A stretch of DNA of 64,000 bases from the NCBI GenBank assembly GCA_029263125.1, contig JAJCYD010000023.1, positions 1-64,000 of the forward strand, read 5' to 3'. Below, one piece after another: positions 1 to 8,360 of this stretch (the first letter of the stretch is position 1; every line of letters begins with the position of its first letter). Under the pieces are notes generated by a model. That model ran no database searches. It saw nothing but the letters and a program-made list of their open reading frames with translations, and was not told the DNA's origin. A program made the position numbers and the translations under genes. The DNA is from Solirubrobacteraceae bacterium (lineage in GTDB: Bacteria > Actinomycetota > Thermoleophilia > Solirubrobacterales > Solirubrobacteraceae).

Positions 1-127
1 GGTCATGTCGGTAGAAGTGGTGTAACGGAAGTTCGCGGAGGTTCCGGGGTCGCGTGAGGCGCCGGTCATCGCGGGCTCTGAGACTCGTCGGTCGACAACC
101 AATCGATCGATGAAGAGGAGCACCACG

Positions 128-1348
128 ATGACCGACACGCAGAGCATGACGACGCAGGAACTGGTGCGCAGGACGCTGCTTGACGAGCATGGCGACTTTC
201 TCAGGGAGGCGGTGGCGTTGGTCGCTGCGCAGCTGATGGACGCCGAGATCAGCGCGCAGATCGGTGCGGGGCGCGGCGAGGTGTCCGCGGATCGGGTGAC
301 GCATCGCAATGGCTATCGGCCGCGCGGGTGGGAGACGAGGGTCGGCGAGATCGAGCTGCAGATCCCCAAGAAGCGGTCGGGGTCCTATTTTCCGTCGTTT
401 CTTGAGCCGCGGCGGCGCTGTGAGCAGGCGATCGTCGCGGTCGTGATGGAGGCCTACGTCAACGGTGTGTCGACACGCAAGGTTGACCGGCTCGTCGAGC
501 AGTTGGGCATCCACGCCATGAGCAAGGATCGCGTCAGCGCGCTGTGCCGGGCGCTGGACGACCAGGTCGAGGCGTTTCGCCAGCGGCCATTGGAGGGTGC
601 GCACCTGTACCTGTGGCTGGACGCCAAGGTGGTCAAGGTTCGCGACCGCGGGCATGTGTATCCGAAGGCGTTGGTGATCGCCTACTCGGTTCATGAGTCC
701 GGACGGCGTGAGGTGATCGGCCTGGATATCGGCGAGATCGAGACCGAGGCGTTCTGGGTCGCGTTCTTGCGCTCCTTGCGCGAGCGCGGCCTGACCGGGG
801 TGCGGTTGTGCGCGTCTGACGAGCACCTCGGGCTGAAGAACGCGATTGCCAGGGTGCTCGGCTGCCCGTGGCAGCGCTGCACGGTGCACTTCGTCAGGGA
901 CATGTTGCGCCACTGTCGCCCCGCGCAGCGCGGGATGGTCTCCGCGGCGCTGCGCGAGATCTTCAACGCCGACAGCCACAAGGCCGCGACCGAGCGCTGC
1001 GGCGACGTGATCGAGCGTCTGCGCGCCCCGGCGCCGAAGGTCGCCGAGCTGCTCGAGGGCGCCGAGGAGGACCTGCTGGCCTTCTATGGCTTCCCGGCCG
1101 CGCATTGGTCCAAGCTGCGCTCCACCAACCCGCTTGAGCGCGTGAACCGCGAGATCGGACGGCGCGCGGACGTCGTCGGGATCTTCCCCAACAACGCGAG
1201 CGCGATCCGGCTCGCCGGCGCGCTGCTGATCGAGCAAAACGACGAATGGCTCGTCAGCCGCCGCTATCTCTCCGAGGAGTCGCTCGCGCTCGTCCTCGGC
1301 GACCACGACATCGAGGAGATGGTGCCTGCAGAGTCCATCGCCGCCTGA
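128..1348 (+). CDS. IS256-family (mutator type) transposase
   Basis: A 406-residue DDE transposase that cuts and pastes or copies its own IS element. Catalytic residues visible in the family context are Asp165 (LWLDAKVVKV), Asp231 (ASDEHLGLK) and Glu337 (STNPLERVNREIG). The conserved C(x)2H-like segment before the third acidic residue (WQRCTVHFVRDML) is typical of the MULE/IS256 group. I chose the ATG at 128 rather than the one at 110 because GAGGAG at 115-120 is well spaced for it. The frame is uninterrupted and of normal family length. Confidence 0.93.
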   Translation: MTDTQSMTTQELVRRTLLDEHGDFLREAVALVAAQLMDAEISAQIGAGRGEVSADRVTHRNGYRPRGWETRVGEIELQIPKKRSGSYFPSFLEPRRRCEQAIVAVVMEAYVNGVSTRKVDRLVEQLGIHAMSKDRVSALCRALDDQVEAFRQRPLEGAHLYLWLDAKVVKVRDRGHVYPKALVIAYSVHESGRREVIGLDIGEIETEAFWVAFLRSLRERGLTGVRLCASDEHLGLKNAIARVLGCPWQRCTVHFVRDMLRHCRPAQRGMVSAALREIFNADSHKAATERCGDVIERLRAPAPKVAELLEGAEEDLLAFYGFPAAHWSKLRSTNPLERVNREIGRRADVVGIFPNNASAIRLAGALLIEQNDEWLVSRRYLSEESLALVLGDHDIEEMVPAESIAA

Positions 1349-1383
1349 GCCGGCGCCGGCTCGCGCGCGGGCGCGCGCGAAAA

Positions 1384-1414
1384 GCTGTTCAAAACCCTTC
1401 GGGTTTCGAACAGC
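1384..1414 (+). terminator. hairpin after transposase gene
   Basis: An inverted repeat with arms 1384-1397 and 1401-1414 around a TTC loop, one mismatch in the arm. It lies 35 bp after the transposase stop and inside the IS right end, so it may stop read-through from or into the element. There is no clear T-run, so termination is likely but not certain. Confidence 0.5.
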
Positions 1415-1471
1415 AACAGCAACTACTACTACGACACCGACGAGCGCTACACCACATCAGACGACTTGACT

Positions 1472-1966
1472 TGCACAACCGCCGGATCGAAGATCAAGCG
1501 GTGTCGAGCCGTCACGTGTGCACGCGTGAGCCGCGGGATGGACTGCCGCATTTCGCGCCGAGCGAACGTTGGTCCGCGGGCCCCCGTTCGCTGGGCCTGC
1601 TCCCGCTCGAGGGTTGCGGATCCGTCGACAAGGGAGCGTCTCGGTGGGTGTTCGCCGTCGCCTGCGATCACCGGGTTGGGCGCCTTCTGCATGCATGCCA
1701 TGGGAAACGCGCCCAGTCGACTCGCATCGCATCGAGCTGGGCGCCTTCTGCAGGTCAGTCATGCCACACCCGCCCAGCCGCTCGGACAGCCGTGAGAGCA
1801 CGCCCCTCGCGCAGCCGCGCTCTCCCCGCATCGCGGGCCTGCGGCGCGCTTCCGCTTTCCATGCGACTGAGCAGCGGCCGCGGAGTCGCAGTGTTCCGTC
1901 AGCTTTCGCGTGGGAGCGGTCGTCACGGCGCTCGCGCGCTCGTGAAGGATGCTGTGGTCCGGCGCG
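1472..1966. other. gene-free stretch beside the IS
   Basis: About 500 bp without a credible gene; open frames here are short, arginine/serine-rich and overlap on both strands. It contains a 15-bp direct repeat (see 1677-1752). Together with the broken toxin gene that follows, it looks like decayed accessory DNA. Confidence 0.6.
1677..1752 (+). repeat. 15-bp direct repeat, two copies
   Basis: TGGGCGCCTTCTGCA occurs at 1677-1691 and again at 1738-1752, a period of 61 bp. It lies in non-coding DNA between the IS and the toxin-antitoxin remnant. No function is evident. Confidence 0.6.
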
Positions 1967-2239
1967 ATGGCGGCCCGCGTGGGCGTGCGTGTATTGAAGA
2001 ACGGGCTCAGCGGGCACCTCGCCCGAGTCAAGGCGGGCGAAGAGATCACGGTGACCGAACATGGCCGGCCGGTCGCCAGGCTGGTTCCGGTCGGAGCGGA
2101 TGTCGATCGCATGACCGCGCTCGTGGACTGCGGCATCGTGCGCCCACCGGCTACGTCGGCGCGACGACTGCCGGCCCGGCGGGTACGGCTGACGGGGGGC
2201 GGATCCGCTGTCGATGACGTGGCCGACCAGCGGCGGTGA
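1967..2239 (+). CDS. Phd/YefM (VapB-type) antitoxin
   Basis: The first 45 residues match the Phd/YefM antitoxin fold: a VGVRVLKNGLSGHLARVKAGE start, then ITVTEHGRPVARLVP, which in the family forms the DNA-binding dimer that represses its own operon. The remaining C-terminal part is arginine-rich and would hold the toxin-neutralising segment. The stop overlaps the GTG of the following PIN-domain toxin gene by four bases, the normal arrangement for a toxin-antitoxin pair. The start at 1967 is preferred to 1949 because homologues begin with the VGVRELK motif close to the N-terminus. Confidence 0.75.
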   Translation: MAARVGVRVLKNGLSGHLARVKAGEEITVTEHGRPVARLVPVGADVDRMTALVDCGIVRPPATSARRLPARRVRLTGGGSAVDDVADQRR

Positions 2240-2442
2240 TCACCTACTTCGACACGTCGATCCTGATCAAGCTGCTGATCGACGACGAGGCGTTCGGAGC
2301 AGAATCCGAACGACTCTGGGTCGAGTCGGAGGTTGCCGTGTGTGCGGAGATCGGCTACACGGAGGCGCGCGCGGCGCTCGCCGCCATGCGACGAGAGAAG
2401 CGACTGACTGCATCCTCCCTACGTGTCACCGAACCCCGTTAG
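2236..2442 (+). pseudogene. truncated VapC-type PIN-domain toxin
   Basis: The N-terminal half of a PIN-domain ribonuclease is clear: ITYFDTSILIKLLIDDE carries the first catalytic Asp, and EIGYTEARAALAAMRREKRL is the usual second helix with its Glu. Full VapC proteins are about 130 residues; this one stops at 68, just after LTASSLR, and loses the two C-terminal acidic residues. No continuation was found in the other frames downstream, so it is a truncated, probably inactive toxin next to an intact antitoxin. Confidence 0.72.
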
Positions 2443-2731
2443 CGTGCGGCTGTCGCCCGCCGGACACCTGGACGGGCGCCGTCCGGATGTGGTCGAATGC
2501 GTCAACGGCTACGACCGCGCCCGACGGGAGTCGGCCAGTAGCGGTTCCCGGCTGCATCGAGGCGGCGTAACGAGCCGTCCCCCGCCGACCGTCACCGCCG
2601 CGCGCGTCGCTGAGCGTCGTCCAGCATCCGCGCGCGGGGGGACAGGCCGGCAGTAGAGCGCTACCGCTGAGTAGAACTGCGCCAGCATGTGAGCGCGCGA
2701 CGGCGGGCCGACACACGCTGCGCCCGAGCCC
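2443..2731. other. no gene seen
   Basis: Nearly 290 bp between the toxin remnant and the convergent gene ending at 2732. Only short open frames with shadow-like composition occur; no hairpin or repeat stood out. Confidence 0.5.
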
Positions 2732-3400
2732 TCAGACCGCCGCGGAGACCGCCTGCTCGCACTCGACGACGTACACGTCGCTGTCGGTCAGGCGCCGGCC
2801 GCCGATCTGCGCGATCACCCGCGAGGCGCCCTCGACCTCCCAGCGCTCGGGCACGGCGATGTGGTCGGTGCTGAACATGCCGGCGATGCTGTTGGGCAGT
2901 CGCGCGGTCGGCGCCTGCAGCCCCAGCTCGTCGATCAGCGCCAGGATCCCGCGGCGGCCCATGAGCGTGCCGACGTTCTCGCGCTCGTGCAGCCCGTGAT
3001 TCCAGCCGCCGCCCCAGATCACATCCTGTCCGCCGGCCAGCGCGTCGCGGACGCCGGCGATCGCCGCTCGGGTGATGCTCGCGACGCTGTCGCCGTCGTC
3101 GTCGCTGAAGGGCGCGGCGTTGCGCCAGGGAAGCACGCTGCTGCACGCGAGCAGCTCGCCGACACGCGCGCATGTCACGGCCGGGTGAGTGGGCTCGATC
3201 GCCTCCAGGCCCGCGGCCGACCAGACCGCCGACCACGACACGTCATCGCCCCTGGGCTCCGATCGAGCGGTCTTGCCGGCCTGGAGGGCGAAGTCGTCGC
3301 GCACGATGCTGAGCAGCCAGATGTCGCACGAGCACCGCTGCATGAACGTGGCATGGCCAGCCGACCAGCGTCCCTCGAGGTTCCAGGTTCCAACGCGCAT
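2732..3400 (-). CDS. endonuclease/exonuclease/phosphatase-fold protein
   Basis: A 222-residue protein whose N-terminus MRVGTWNLEGRW is the first strand and metal-binding Asn of the endonuclease/exonuclease/phosphatase (EEP) superfamily. Later segments fit the fold: WGGGWNHGLHERENVGT in place of the GDxN motif, and STDHIAVP as the closing DH motif. The central GDxN is altered to GGWN, so the exact activity is uncertain. I start at the ATG at 3400, because the family begins at this motif; 25 more residues are open upstream. The substrate cannot be named from sequence. Confidence 0.65.
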   Translation of the reverse strand: MRVGTWNLEGRWSAGHATFMQRCSCDIWLLSIVRDDFALQAGKTARSEPRGDDVSWSAVWSAAGLEAIEPTHPAVTCARVGELLACSSVLPWRNAAPFSDDDGDSVASITRAAIAGVRDALAGGQDVIWGGGWNHGLHERENVGTLMGRRGILALIDELGLQAPTARLPNSIAGMFSTDHIAVPERWEVEGASRVIAQIGGRRLTDSDVYVVECEQAVSAAV

Positions 3401-3480
3401 CCGGCGAAGGGTGTCAGCTACGGCGTGCTCACGACGACACGACCCCGGCGCGCCGAGCCGATCCCGCACCGACACCGAGC

Positions 3481-4626
3481 TCAGGCGGCGGCCGCCGGCA
3501 TCGCCTGAGCGCTCGGCACGGGCGGGCGCCGCAGCGCGTACTCAGGCGGGCAGATGTCGAGGTAGTGGCTGAAGGACCAGTCCACGAAGCGCTTGGAGTT
3601 CATCATCTTCAGGCCGAGCGGCAGCAGCCGCGTCGGCGTGACGCGCCCCACGAGATGCTGCACGCGCAGCATCCAGCGGTAGGACCACAGGTGGTCGGCG
3701 GAGAACGCGCCGTAACGCTCCAGCGCCTGCTCGCGCGTCTGGCGCCCATCGATCACGTCGCGCAGCTCGCGGCCGGCGGCCAGGCCGAAGTAGAAGGCGG
3801 GGCGGATGCCCTCGGCGGTCGTCGGCAGGCAGTGCCCGGCGCTGTCGCCGACGAAGAAGATGCCGTCCTCGACGGCGGGTCGCAGCTCGTGGGGGATCCA
3901 GTTGCCCTGCCAGCGCTCCGCCGGCACGCCGACGTCGGCGGCCAACTGCAAGGTCGGCTCCTTGACGTGATCGCGAGGGTCAAACGAGCCGACGCCGACG
4001 CGCAGCTCGCCGTCGGCCGGAAAGGACCACGAGTAGCCGCGCTTGACGTACTTCGGGTCGATCCACAGCTCGAGGTCCTCGCCGTTGGAATGAGGGTGGA
4101 TCTCCAGGCCGCGCGACAGGCGCGCGTCGGGCGGCTGGACGTTGGCGCCGGCGCCGAGGATGCGCCGCCAGCCGAGGCCGTCGACGATCAGCGGCGCGGA
4201 CAGGTCGCCGCGGTCGGTGTGGACGGTGTTGGCGGTCCGTCCGGACACCTTCGCGGTCTCGAAGTCGCACGAGCCCTCCGACTGCGAGCGCAGCAGCGCG
4301 CAGATGCGGCGGTAGTCAAACGTCGAGAACGTCCACGGCAGCGTCCAGCGCATCGAGCGGCCCGGAACGTGGATCAGCAGGTCGGTGAACGTTTGCTGGA
4401 CGGCGCCCATGAGGTCCAGGTGCTCGAGCCACTGCGTCGGCGCCGCGCACGCGCTCGTCTGCTTCTCGCCGATCTCGTAGCGGTCGATCATCAGGACGCG
4501 CGCGCCACTGCCGGCGAGCTCGCGAGCGACGGTCAATCCGGCAAAGCTGGCACCGCAGATCAGGACGTCGTACTCGCCGTGCAGCGGGGTGCGCTCGTCA
4601 CCGCGCTTGGTCGCTCGAACTGGCAT
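3481..4626 (-). CDS. geranylgeranyl reductase-like FAD oxidoreductase
   Basis: A 381-residue flavoprotein. The N-terminal Rossmann motif DVLICGASFAGLTVARELAGSGARVLMIDR binds FAD (GxxxxG region about residues 22-50), and the second FAD motif GDSAGHCLPTTAEGIRPAFYFG lies near residue 265. This pairing with the intervening CAAPT segment is typical of the geranylgeranyl/digeranylgeranyl reductase family, which saturates isoprenoid chains such as menaquinone tails or lipids. It is convergent with nothing and diverges from rpsA. The true substrate is unknown. Confidence 0.75.
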   Translation of the reverse strand: MPVRATKRGDERTPLHGEYDVLICGASFAGLTVARELAGSGARVLMIDRYEIGEKQTSACAAPTQWLEHLDLMGAVQQTFTDLLIHVPGRSMRWTLPWTFSTFDYRRICALLRSQSEGSCDFETAKVSGRTANTVHTDRGDLSAPLIVDGLGWRRILGAGANVQPPDARLSRGLEIHPHSNGEDLELWIDPKYVKRGYSWSFPADGELRVGVGSFDPRDHVKEPTLQLAADVGVPAERWQGNWIPHELRPAVEDGIFFVGDSAGHCLPTTAEGIRPAFYFGLAAGRELRDVIDGRQTREQALERYGAFSADHLWSYRWMLRVQHLVGRVTPTRLLPLGLKMMNSKRFVDWSFSHYLDICPPEYALRRPPVPSAQAMPAAAA

Positions 4627-4700
4627 CCGCAGCGGATGATATGGGTGGGCCTCGTTCGGGGAACAAGGTTGGCCGGTGACCCACTAACCTCCCTCGGCAC

Positions 4701-6221
4701 ATGACCACCATCACCGAAGCTGCACCAGAGGCGAAGGTCGTCGACGGTTCCAACGGCCTGCTGCTCGAGATCGACGGGCAGATCGTCCCCAACTACGACG
4801 CGACGTTCAACCCCTTCGAAGAGGGCGAGGTCGTCACCGGCATCGTCGTCCGCATCGACAACGACGAAGTGCTTGTCGACATCGGCTACAAGAGCGAGGG
4901 GGTCATCCCCTCCAACGAGCTTTCGATTCGCAAGTCCGTCGACCCGCACGACGAGGTCGAGATGGGCGAGGAGGTCGACGCGCTCGTCCTCACCAAGGAG
5001 GATCAGGACGGCCGCCTGATCATGTCCAAGAAGCGCGCCCGCTTCGAGAAGGCGTGGCGGCGCATCGAGGCGGCGGCCGAGTCCGGCGAGCCCGTCGAGG
5101 GCACGGTCATCGAGGTCGTCAAGGGTGGCCTCATCATCGACCTCGGGGTGCGCGGCTTCCTGCCCGCCTCGCTGGTTGACATCCGCCGCGTGCCCGACCT
5201 CGACCAGTACCTGCACGGCAAGATCGAGTGCAAGGTCATCGAGCTCAATCGCGCGCGCAACAACGTCGTCCTGTCGCGCCGCGCCGTCCTGGAGGAGGAG
5301 CGCAAGGAGCAGCGCCAGGAGATCCTCGACCGCCTGCAGCCCGGTCTCATCGTCGAGGGCCAGATCTCGAACATCGTCGACTTCGGCGCGTTCGTGGACC
5401 TCAACGGCATCGACGGCCTGATCCACATCTCCGAGCTGTCGTGGTCGCACGTCAACCACCCGTCGGAGATCCTCTCGATCGGTGACACCGTCGCGGTCAA
5501 GGTGCTCGACATCGACCGCGAGCGCCAGCGCATCTCGCTGGGTCTCAAGCAGACCCAGGAGGATCCGTGGCAGCGGGTCGTCGACACCTACAACGTCGGC
5601 GACGAGCTCGAGGGCACCGTCACGAAGGTCGTCACGTTCGGCGCGTTCGTCGAGATCCTCGACGGCGTCGAGGGCCTCGTGCACATCTCCGAGCTGGCGC
5701 CGCATCACGTCGAGAACCCGCGCGAGATCGTCTCGCCCGGCGACGACGTCAAGGTCAAGATCCTGGAGATCGACTCCGAGCGCCGGCGCCTGTCGCTGAG
5801 CGTCAAGCGCGTCGAGGGTCAGGTGCTCACGCCGAAGACCCTGCCGCCGGAGGAGCTGGCGGAGGGCGGCCTGGACGAGCTGCCCGAGGGCATGAGCGAG
5901 GAGGCCTTCGTCGGCGGCACGGTCACCGACGACGCCCCGGCCGCCGAGGACGACGCCACCGAAGCCGCTGCCGAGCCCGAGGCCGCTACCGAGCCCGAGG
6001 CCGCGGCGGAGCCCGAGGCCGCTGCCGAGCCCGAGACCGCAACCGAGCCCGAGGCCGCGGTGGAGCCCGAGGCCGCTGCCGATCCCGAGGCCACTACCGA
6101 GCCAGAAGCCGCGGTAGTGCCCGAGGCCGCTGCCGAGCCCAAAGCGGAATCCGCCGCGGAGCCCGAAGCGCAAGCGGTCGCGGAGTCCGAGGCCGACCCG
6201 GCCGCGGACGACCCCGCCTGA
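4701..6221 (+). CDS. rpsA: 30S ribosomal protein S1
   Basis: A 506-residue S1 protein with four S1 (OB-fold) RNA-binding domains at about residues 38-107, 128-195, 215-283 and 300-370; the third and fourth carry the classic DFGAFVDL and TFGAFVEI motifs followed by GLIHISELSW and GLVHISELAP. It binds mRNA on the small subunit. From about residue 412 the protein ends in an acidic alanine/proline/glutamate tail built of EPEAAx hexapeptides, unlike the short tails of most homologues. The ATG at 4701 follows within 75 bp of the divergent flavoprotein gene. coaE follows after 16 bp. Confidence 0.95.
   Translation: MTTITEAAPEAKVVDGSNGLLLEIDGQIVPNYDATFNPFEEGEVVTGIVVRIDNDEVLVDIGYKSEGVIPSNELSIRKSVDPHDEVEMGEEVDALVLTKEDQDGRLIMSKKRARFEKAWRRIEAAAESGEPVEGTVIEVVKGGLIIDLGVRGFLPASLVDIRRVPDLDQYLHGKIECKVIELNRARNNVVLSRRAVLEEERKEQRQEILDRLQPGLIVEGQISNIVDFGAFVDLNGIDGLIHISELSWSHVNHPSEILSIGDTVAVKVLDIDRERQRISLGLKQTQEDPWQRVVDTYNVGDELEGTVTKVVTFGAFVEILDGVEGLVHISELAPHHVENPREIVSPGDDVKVKILEIDSERRRLSLSVKRVEGQVLTPKTLPPEELAEGGLDELPEGMSEEAFVGGTVTDDAPAAEDDATEAAAEPEAATEPEAAAEPEAAAEPETATEPEAAVEPEAAADPEATTEPEAAVVPEAAAEPKAESAAEPEAQAVAESEADPAADDPA
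5962..6140 (+). repeat. 18-bp tandem repeats in the rpsA tail
   Basis: About ten imperfect copies of an 18-bp unit (gagcccgaggccgctgcc and variants) encode the EPEAAA-like hexapeptide repeats at the end of ribosomal protein S1. The copies differ mainly at the codon for the last residue. Such arrays change copy number easily between strains. Confidence 0.8.
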
Positions 6222-6237
6222 TCACGAGCGCCGAGCA

Positions 6238-6834
6238 ATGCCGGGCGTCCCGTTCGTCGGACTGACGGGCGGGCTCGGCGCCGGCAAGTCGACGGCGCTG
6301 GAGGCGCTCGGGCGCCTCGGCGCCGTGACCCTGTCCACCGACGACGTGGTCCACGAGCTGTACGAGCACGAGGAGGTTCGCGACGCGATCGTCGCGCGCT
6401 GGGGGGCCGCCGTCGCACCGCGCGGCGTCATCGACCGCTCGAAGGTCGCGGCACGGGCATTCGCCGCTCCCGGCGAGTGGGCATGGCTCGAAGGCGAGCT
6501 GTGGCCTCGCGTGCGCGCGCGAGTGGCCTCGTGGCGCGCCGAGGTGAGCGAGCACGAGCCGCCGCCGGTCGCGGCCGTCGTCGAGACGCCGCTGCTGTTC
6601 GAGTCCGGGATGCAGGAGATCTACGACGCGACGATCGCGGTCATCGCTCCCGAGGCCGTGCGCGCCGAGCGGGCCGCCGCACGTGGACACGCCGCGCTCG
6701 CCGAGCGTGACGCGCGTCAGCTCTCACAAGCCGAGAAGGCACGGCGCGCGACGTTCACCGTCGACAACGTCGGTACGGTGGAGGAGCTTGAGCGCCAACT
6801 GTCAGCGGTGCTCGGCAGACTGTCTGCATCGTGA
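6238..6834 (+). CDS. coaE: dephospho-CoA kinase
   Basis: A 198-residue P-loop kinase that phosphorylates dephospho-CoA at the 3' hydroxyl, the last step of coenzyme A synthesis. It opens with FVGLTGGLGAGKSTALEAL (Walker A) and then STDDVVHELYE, the conserved substrate-binding Asp pair; VVETPLLFESGM fits the central CoaE motif (VPLLFE). It starts 16 bp after rpsA, and its stop overlaps the GTG of the transglycosylase gene, so the three are probably co-transcribed. Confidence 0.93.
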   Translation: MPGVPFVGLTGGLGAGKSTALEALGRLGAVTLSTDDVVHELYEHEEVRDAIVARWGAAVAPRGVIDRSKVAARAFAAPGEWAWLEGELWPRVRARVASWRAEVSEHEPPPVAAVVETPLLFESGMQEIYDATIAVIAPEAVRAERAAARGHAALAERDARQLSQAEKARRATFTVDNVGTVEELERQLSAVLGRLSAS

Positions 6835-7511
6835 GCACCCGCACCGCCACACGGCCCGCGCCGACACGCAGCCCCCGTCCCGTCGCCCGCCGGCGCCAGC
6901 GCCGGCGGCGCCGTCGTCGTGTCCTGGCGCTGCTGGGCTTCGCGCTCCTCGCGGGGGCGCTGGCGGCGATCGTCGTGCCGCGCCTGCCCGACGCCGTCCG
7001 CGAGCTCGCGCTGCCGCTGCGCCACGAGGACATCATCCGCCAGCAGTCGGCCGACAAGGGCCTGGATCCGTCGCTCGTCGCGGCGATCATCTACACCGAG
7101 TCGAAGTTCCGCGACCAGACCTCCCACGCGGGCGCGCGCGGGCTGATGCAGATCACGCCCGACACCGCGGACTACATCGCCCGCCTGTCTGGTGGCACCG
7201 CATTCGAGCAGGGCGACCTCGCCACGCCGCAGATCAACATCTCCTACGGCGTCTACTACCTGCGCTACCTGCTGCACCGCTACGAGCAGAACACCGTCCT
7301 CGCCCTGGCCGCCTACAACGGCGGGGAGGGCAACGTCGACCGCTGGATCCAGGACGCGCGCACATCCGAGCGGGCCTTCGGGCTGAGCTCGATTCCCTTC
7401 GCCGAGACGCGCGAGTACGTCGGCCGGGTGCTCGACGCGCGCCGCGAGTATCGCTCGAAGTACGCGCGCGAGCTCGGGCTGCCTGCGGCGCGGTCGGCTC
7501 GAGCTCAGTAG
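6831..7511 (+). CDS. membrane-anchored lytic transglycosylase (SLT domain)
   Basis: A 226-residue protein. Residues 1-33 are basic, followed by a membrane segment (about 34-52, LALLGFALLAGALAAIVVP). The rest is an SLT/goose-lysozyme-like domain that cleaves peptidoglycan: the catalytic Glu is in YTESKF, followed by GARGLMQITPDTA, then the NISYGVYYLRYLL and AYNGGEGNV motifs. The GTG start overlaps the coaE stop by four bases. It probably acts outside the membrane in wall remodelling. Confidence 0.9.
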   Translation: MSTRTATRPAPTRSPRPVARRRQRRRRRRRVLALLGFALLAGALAAIVVPRLPDAVRELALPLRHEDIIRQQSADKGLDPSLVAAIIYTESKFRDQTSHAGARGLMQITPDTADYIARLSGGTAFEQGDLATPQINISYGVYYLRYLLHRYEQNTVLALAAYNGGEGNVDRWIQDARTSERAFGLSSIPFAETREYVGRVLDARREYRSKYARELGLPAARSARAQ

Positions 7512-8050
7512 TAGGTGCGGCCGGGCTGGCTGGCGCGGATCTCCTCGTCGGCACACAGATCGGGCTCGGGAGGCAGCGCGGCCGGCGGGAGCGCCGGCGG
7601 CGGCGGAGTGGCGCCGTGGGACATGCGATCGAGATCCTCCGGCGAGGCGACGTCCGGCCGCGCGCCGGGGGCCAGCTCGATGCGCGCGGAGTCCTGGAAC
7701 AGATCGCGGTAGCCGGTCGTTCCCGTCGGCTTGAAGTTCACGTCGATGTCGGCGTAGGTCGTCATGAACGAGCACGGAGCGAGCTCGTGCAGCTGCGCGC
7801 TGCGCCAGTCGATTCCGCGCGGGTCGGGCCGGCCGGCGACGCCGATCTCGGCCTGCATCGCGTCCAGCGCGCCCATCAGCCGCTCGATGTTGCGGCCGTA
7901 GTCGCCGGGCACGATCTCCAGGCCGGCGACGAGCCCGCCGTGGTTGTAGATCGCTGATGCCACGTCGCCGACGAGCACGAACTCGACGCGATGGGTCTCA
8001 AGCGCCTGGAGCGCCATGATGAGGTCGGGGTCGAGCTGTAGCTCGCTCAT
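7505..8050 (-). CDS. nucleotidyltransferase-like hypothetical protein
   Basis: A 181-residue protein that resembles the nucleotidyltransferase fold proteins often found as antitoxin-like or aminoglycoside-type NTases: LETHRVEFVLVGDVASAIYNHGGLVAGLEIVPGD resembles the VGG-x-A...D region of that fold, although the usual T-D-D metal motif is replaced by LEIVPGD. I start at the ATG at 8050. It converges with the transglycosylase gene with a 7-bp overlap. Function unknown; the changed metal motif makes catalysis doubtful. Confidence 0.6.
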   Translation of the reverse strand: MSELQLDPDLIMALQALETHRVEFVLVGDVASAIYNHGGLVAGLEIVPGDYGRNIERLMGALDAMQAEIGVAGRPDPRGIDWRSAQLHELAPCSFMTTYADIDVNFKPTGTTGYRDLFQDSARIELAPGARPDVASPEDLDRMSHGATPPPPALPPAALPPEPDLCADEEIRASQPGRTYY

Positions 8051-8149
8051 GGCGAGGTGTTCGAGGGGGAACGCGCCACTCCTTCCCCCGGATTGGCCGA
8101 GGCGCGACACGGTCTGAGAGGGCGCGCTGCGCTACCCTTCCGCGAACTC

Positions 8150-8347
8150 ATGGCCGTCCCCAAGCAAAAGCAGTCCCACAGCCGCACCGCCAAGCGTCGC
8201 GCACAGCACAAGATGGCGGCGCCGGTCTTCAACGCCTGTCCGACCTGCCACGAGCCCCGCAGGCCACACCGCGTGTGCCCCAACTGCGGCAGCTACAAGG
8301 GCAGCGAGGTCGTCGCGCCGCAGGCGCACGACGACCACGACCACTAG
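8150..8347 (+). CDS. rpmF: 50S ribosomal protein L32
   Basis: A 65-residue L32: MAVPKQKQSHSRTAKRRA is the universal N-terminus, and CPTCHEPRRPHRVCPNCG holds the four zinc-binding cysteines of the zinc-ribbon form. It ends in a His/Asp-rich tail. The start at 8150 is fixed by the MAVPK motif; a TACCCT box lies at 8132-8137. It precedes plsX by 13 bp, the usual rpmF-plsX order linking ribosome and lipid synthesis. Confidence 0.95.
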   Translation: MAVPKQKQSHSRTAKRRAQHKMAAPVFNACPTCHEPRRPHRVCPNCGSYKGSEVVAPQAHDDHDH

Positions 8348-8360
8348 TCTCCGCCGGCGG

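Larger units (their letters stand above)
1..1471 (+). mobile_element. IS256-family insertion sequence
   Basis: The ends are imperfect 26-bp terminal inverted repeats at 1-26 and 1446-1471: reverse-complementing the left end gives 19 of 26 identities with the right end, including a shared TACACCAC block. Between them lies a single transposase gene, as expected for a 1.3-1.5 kb IS256-type element. The left end sits at the window edge, so the element may extend a few bases further and the target duplication cannot be checked. The transposase is intact, so the copy may be active. Confidence 0.85.

Noticed and set aside
4560-6173. 537-residue minus-strand frame with Gly-Leu repeats
   Set aside because: The repeats are the reverse of the 18-bp rpsA tail repeats; the plus strand encodes clear S1 domains.
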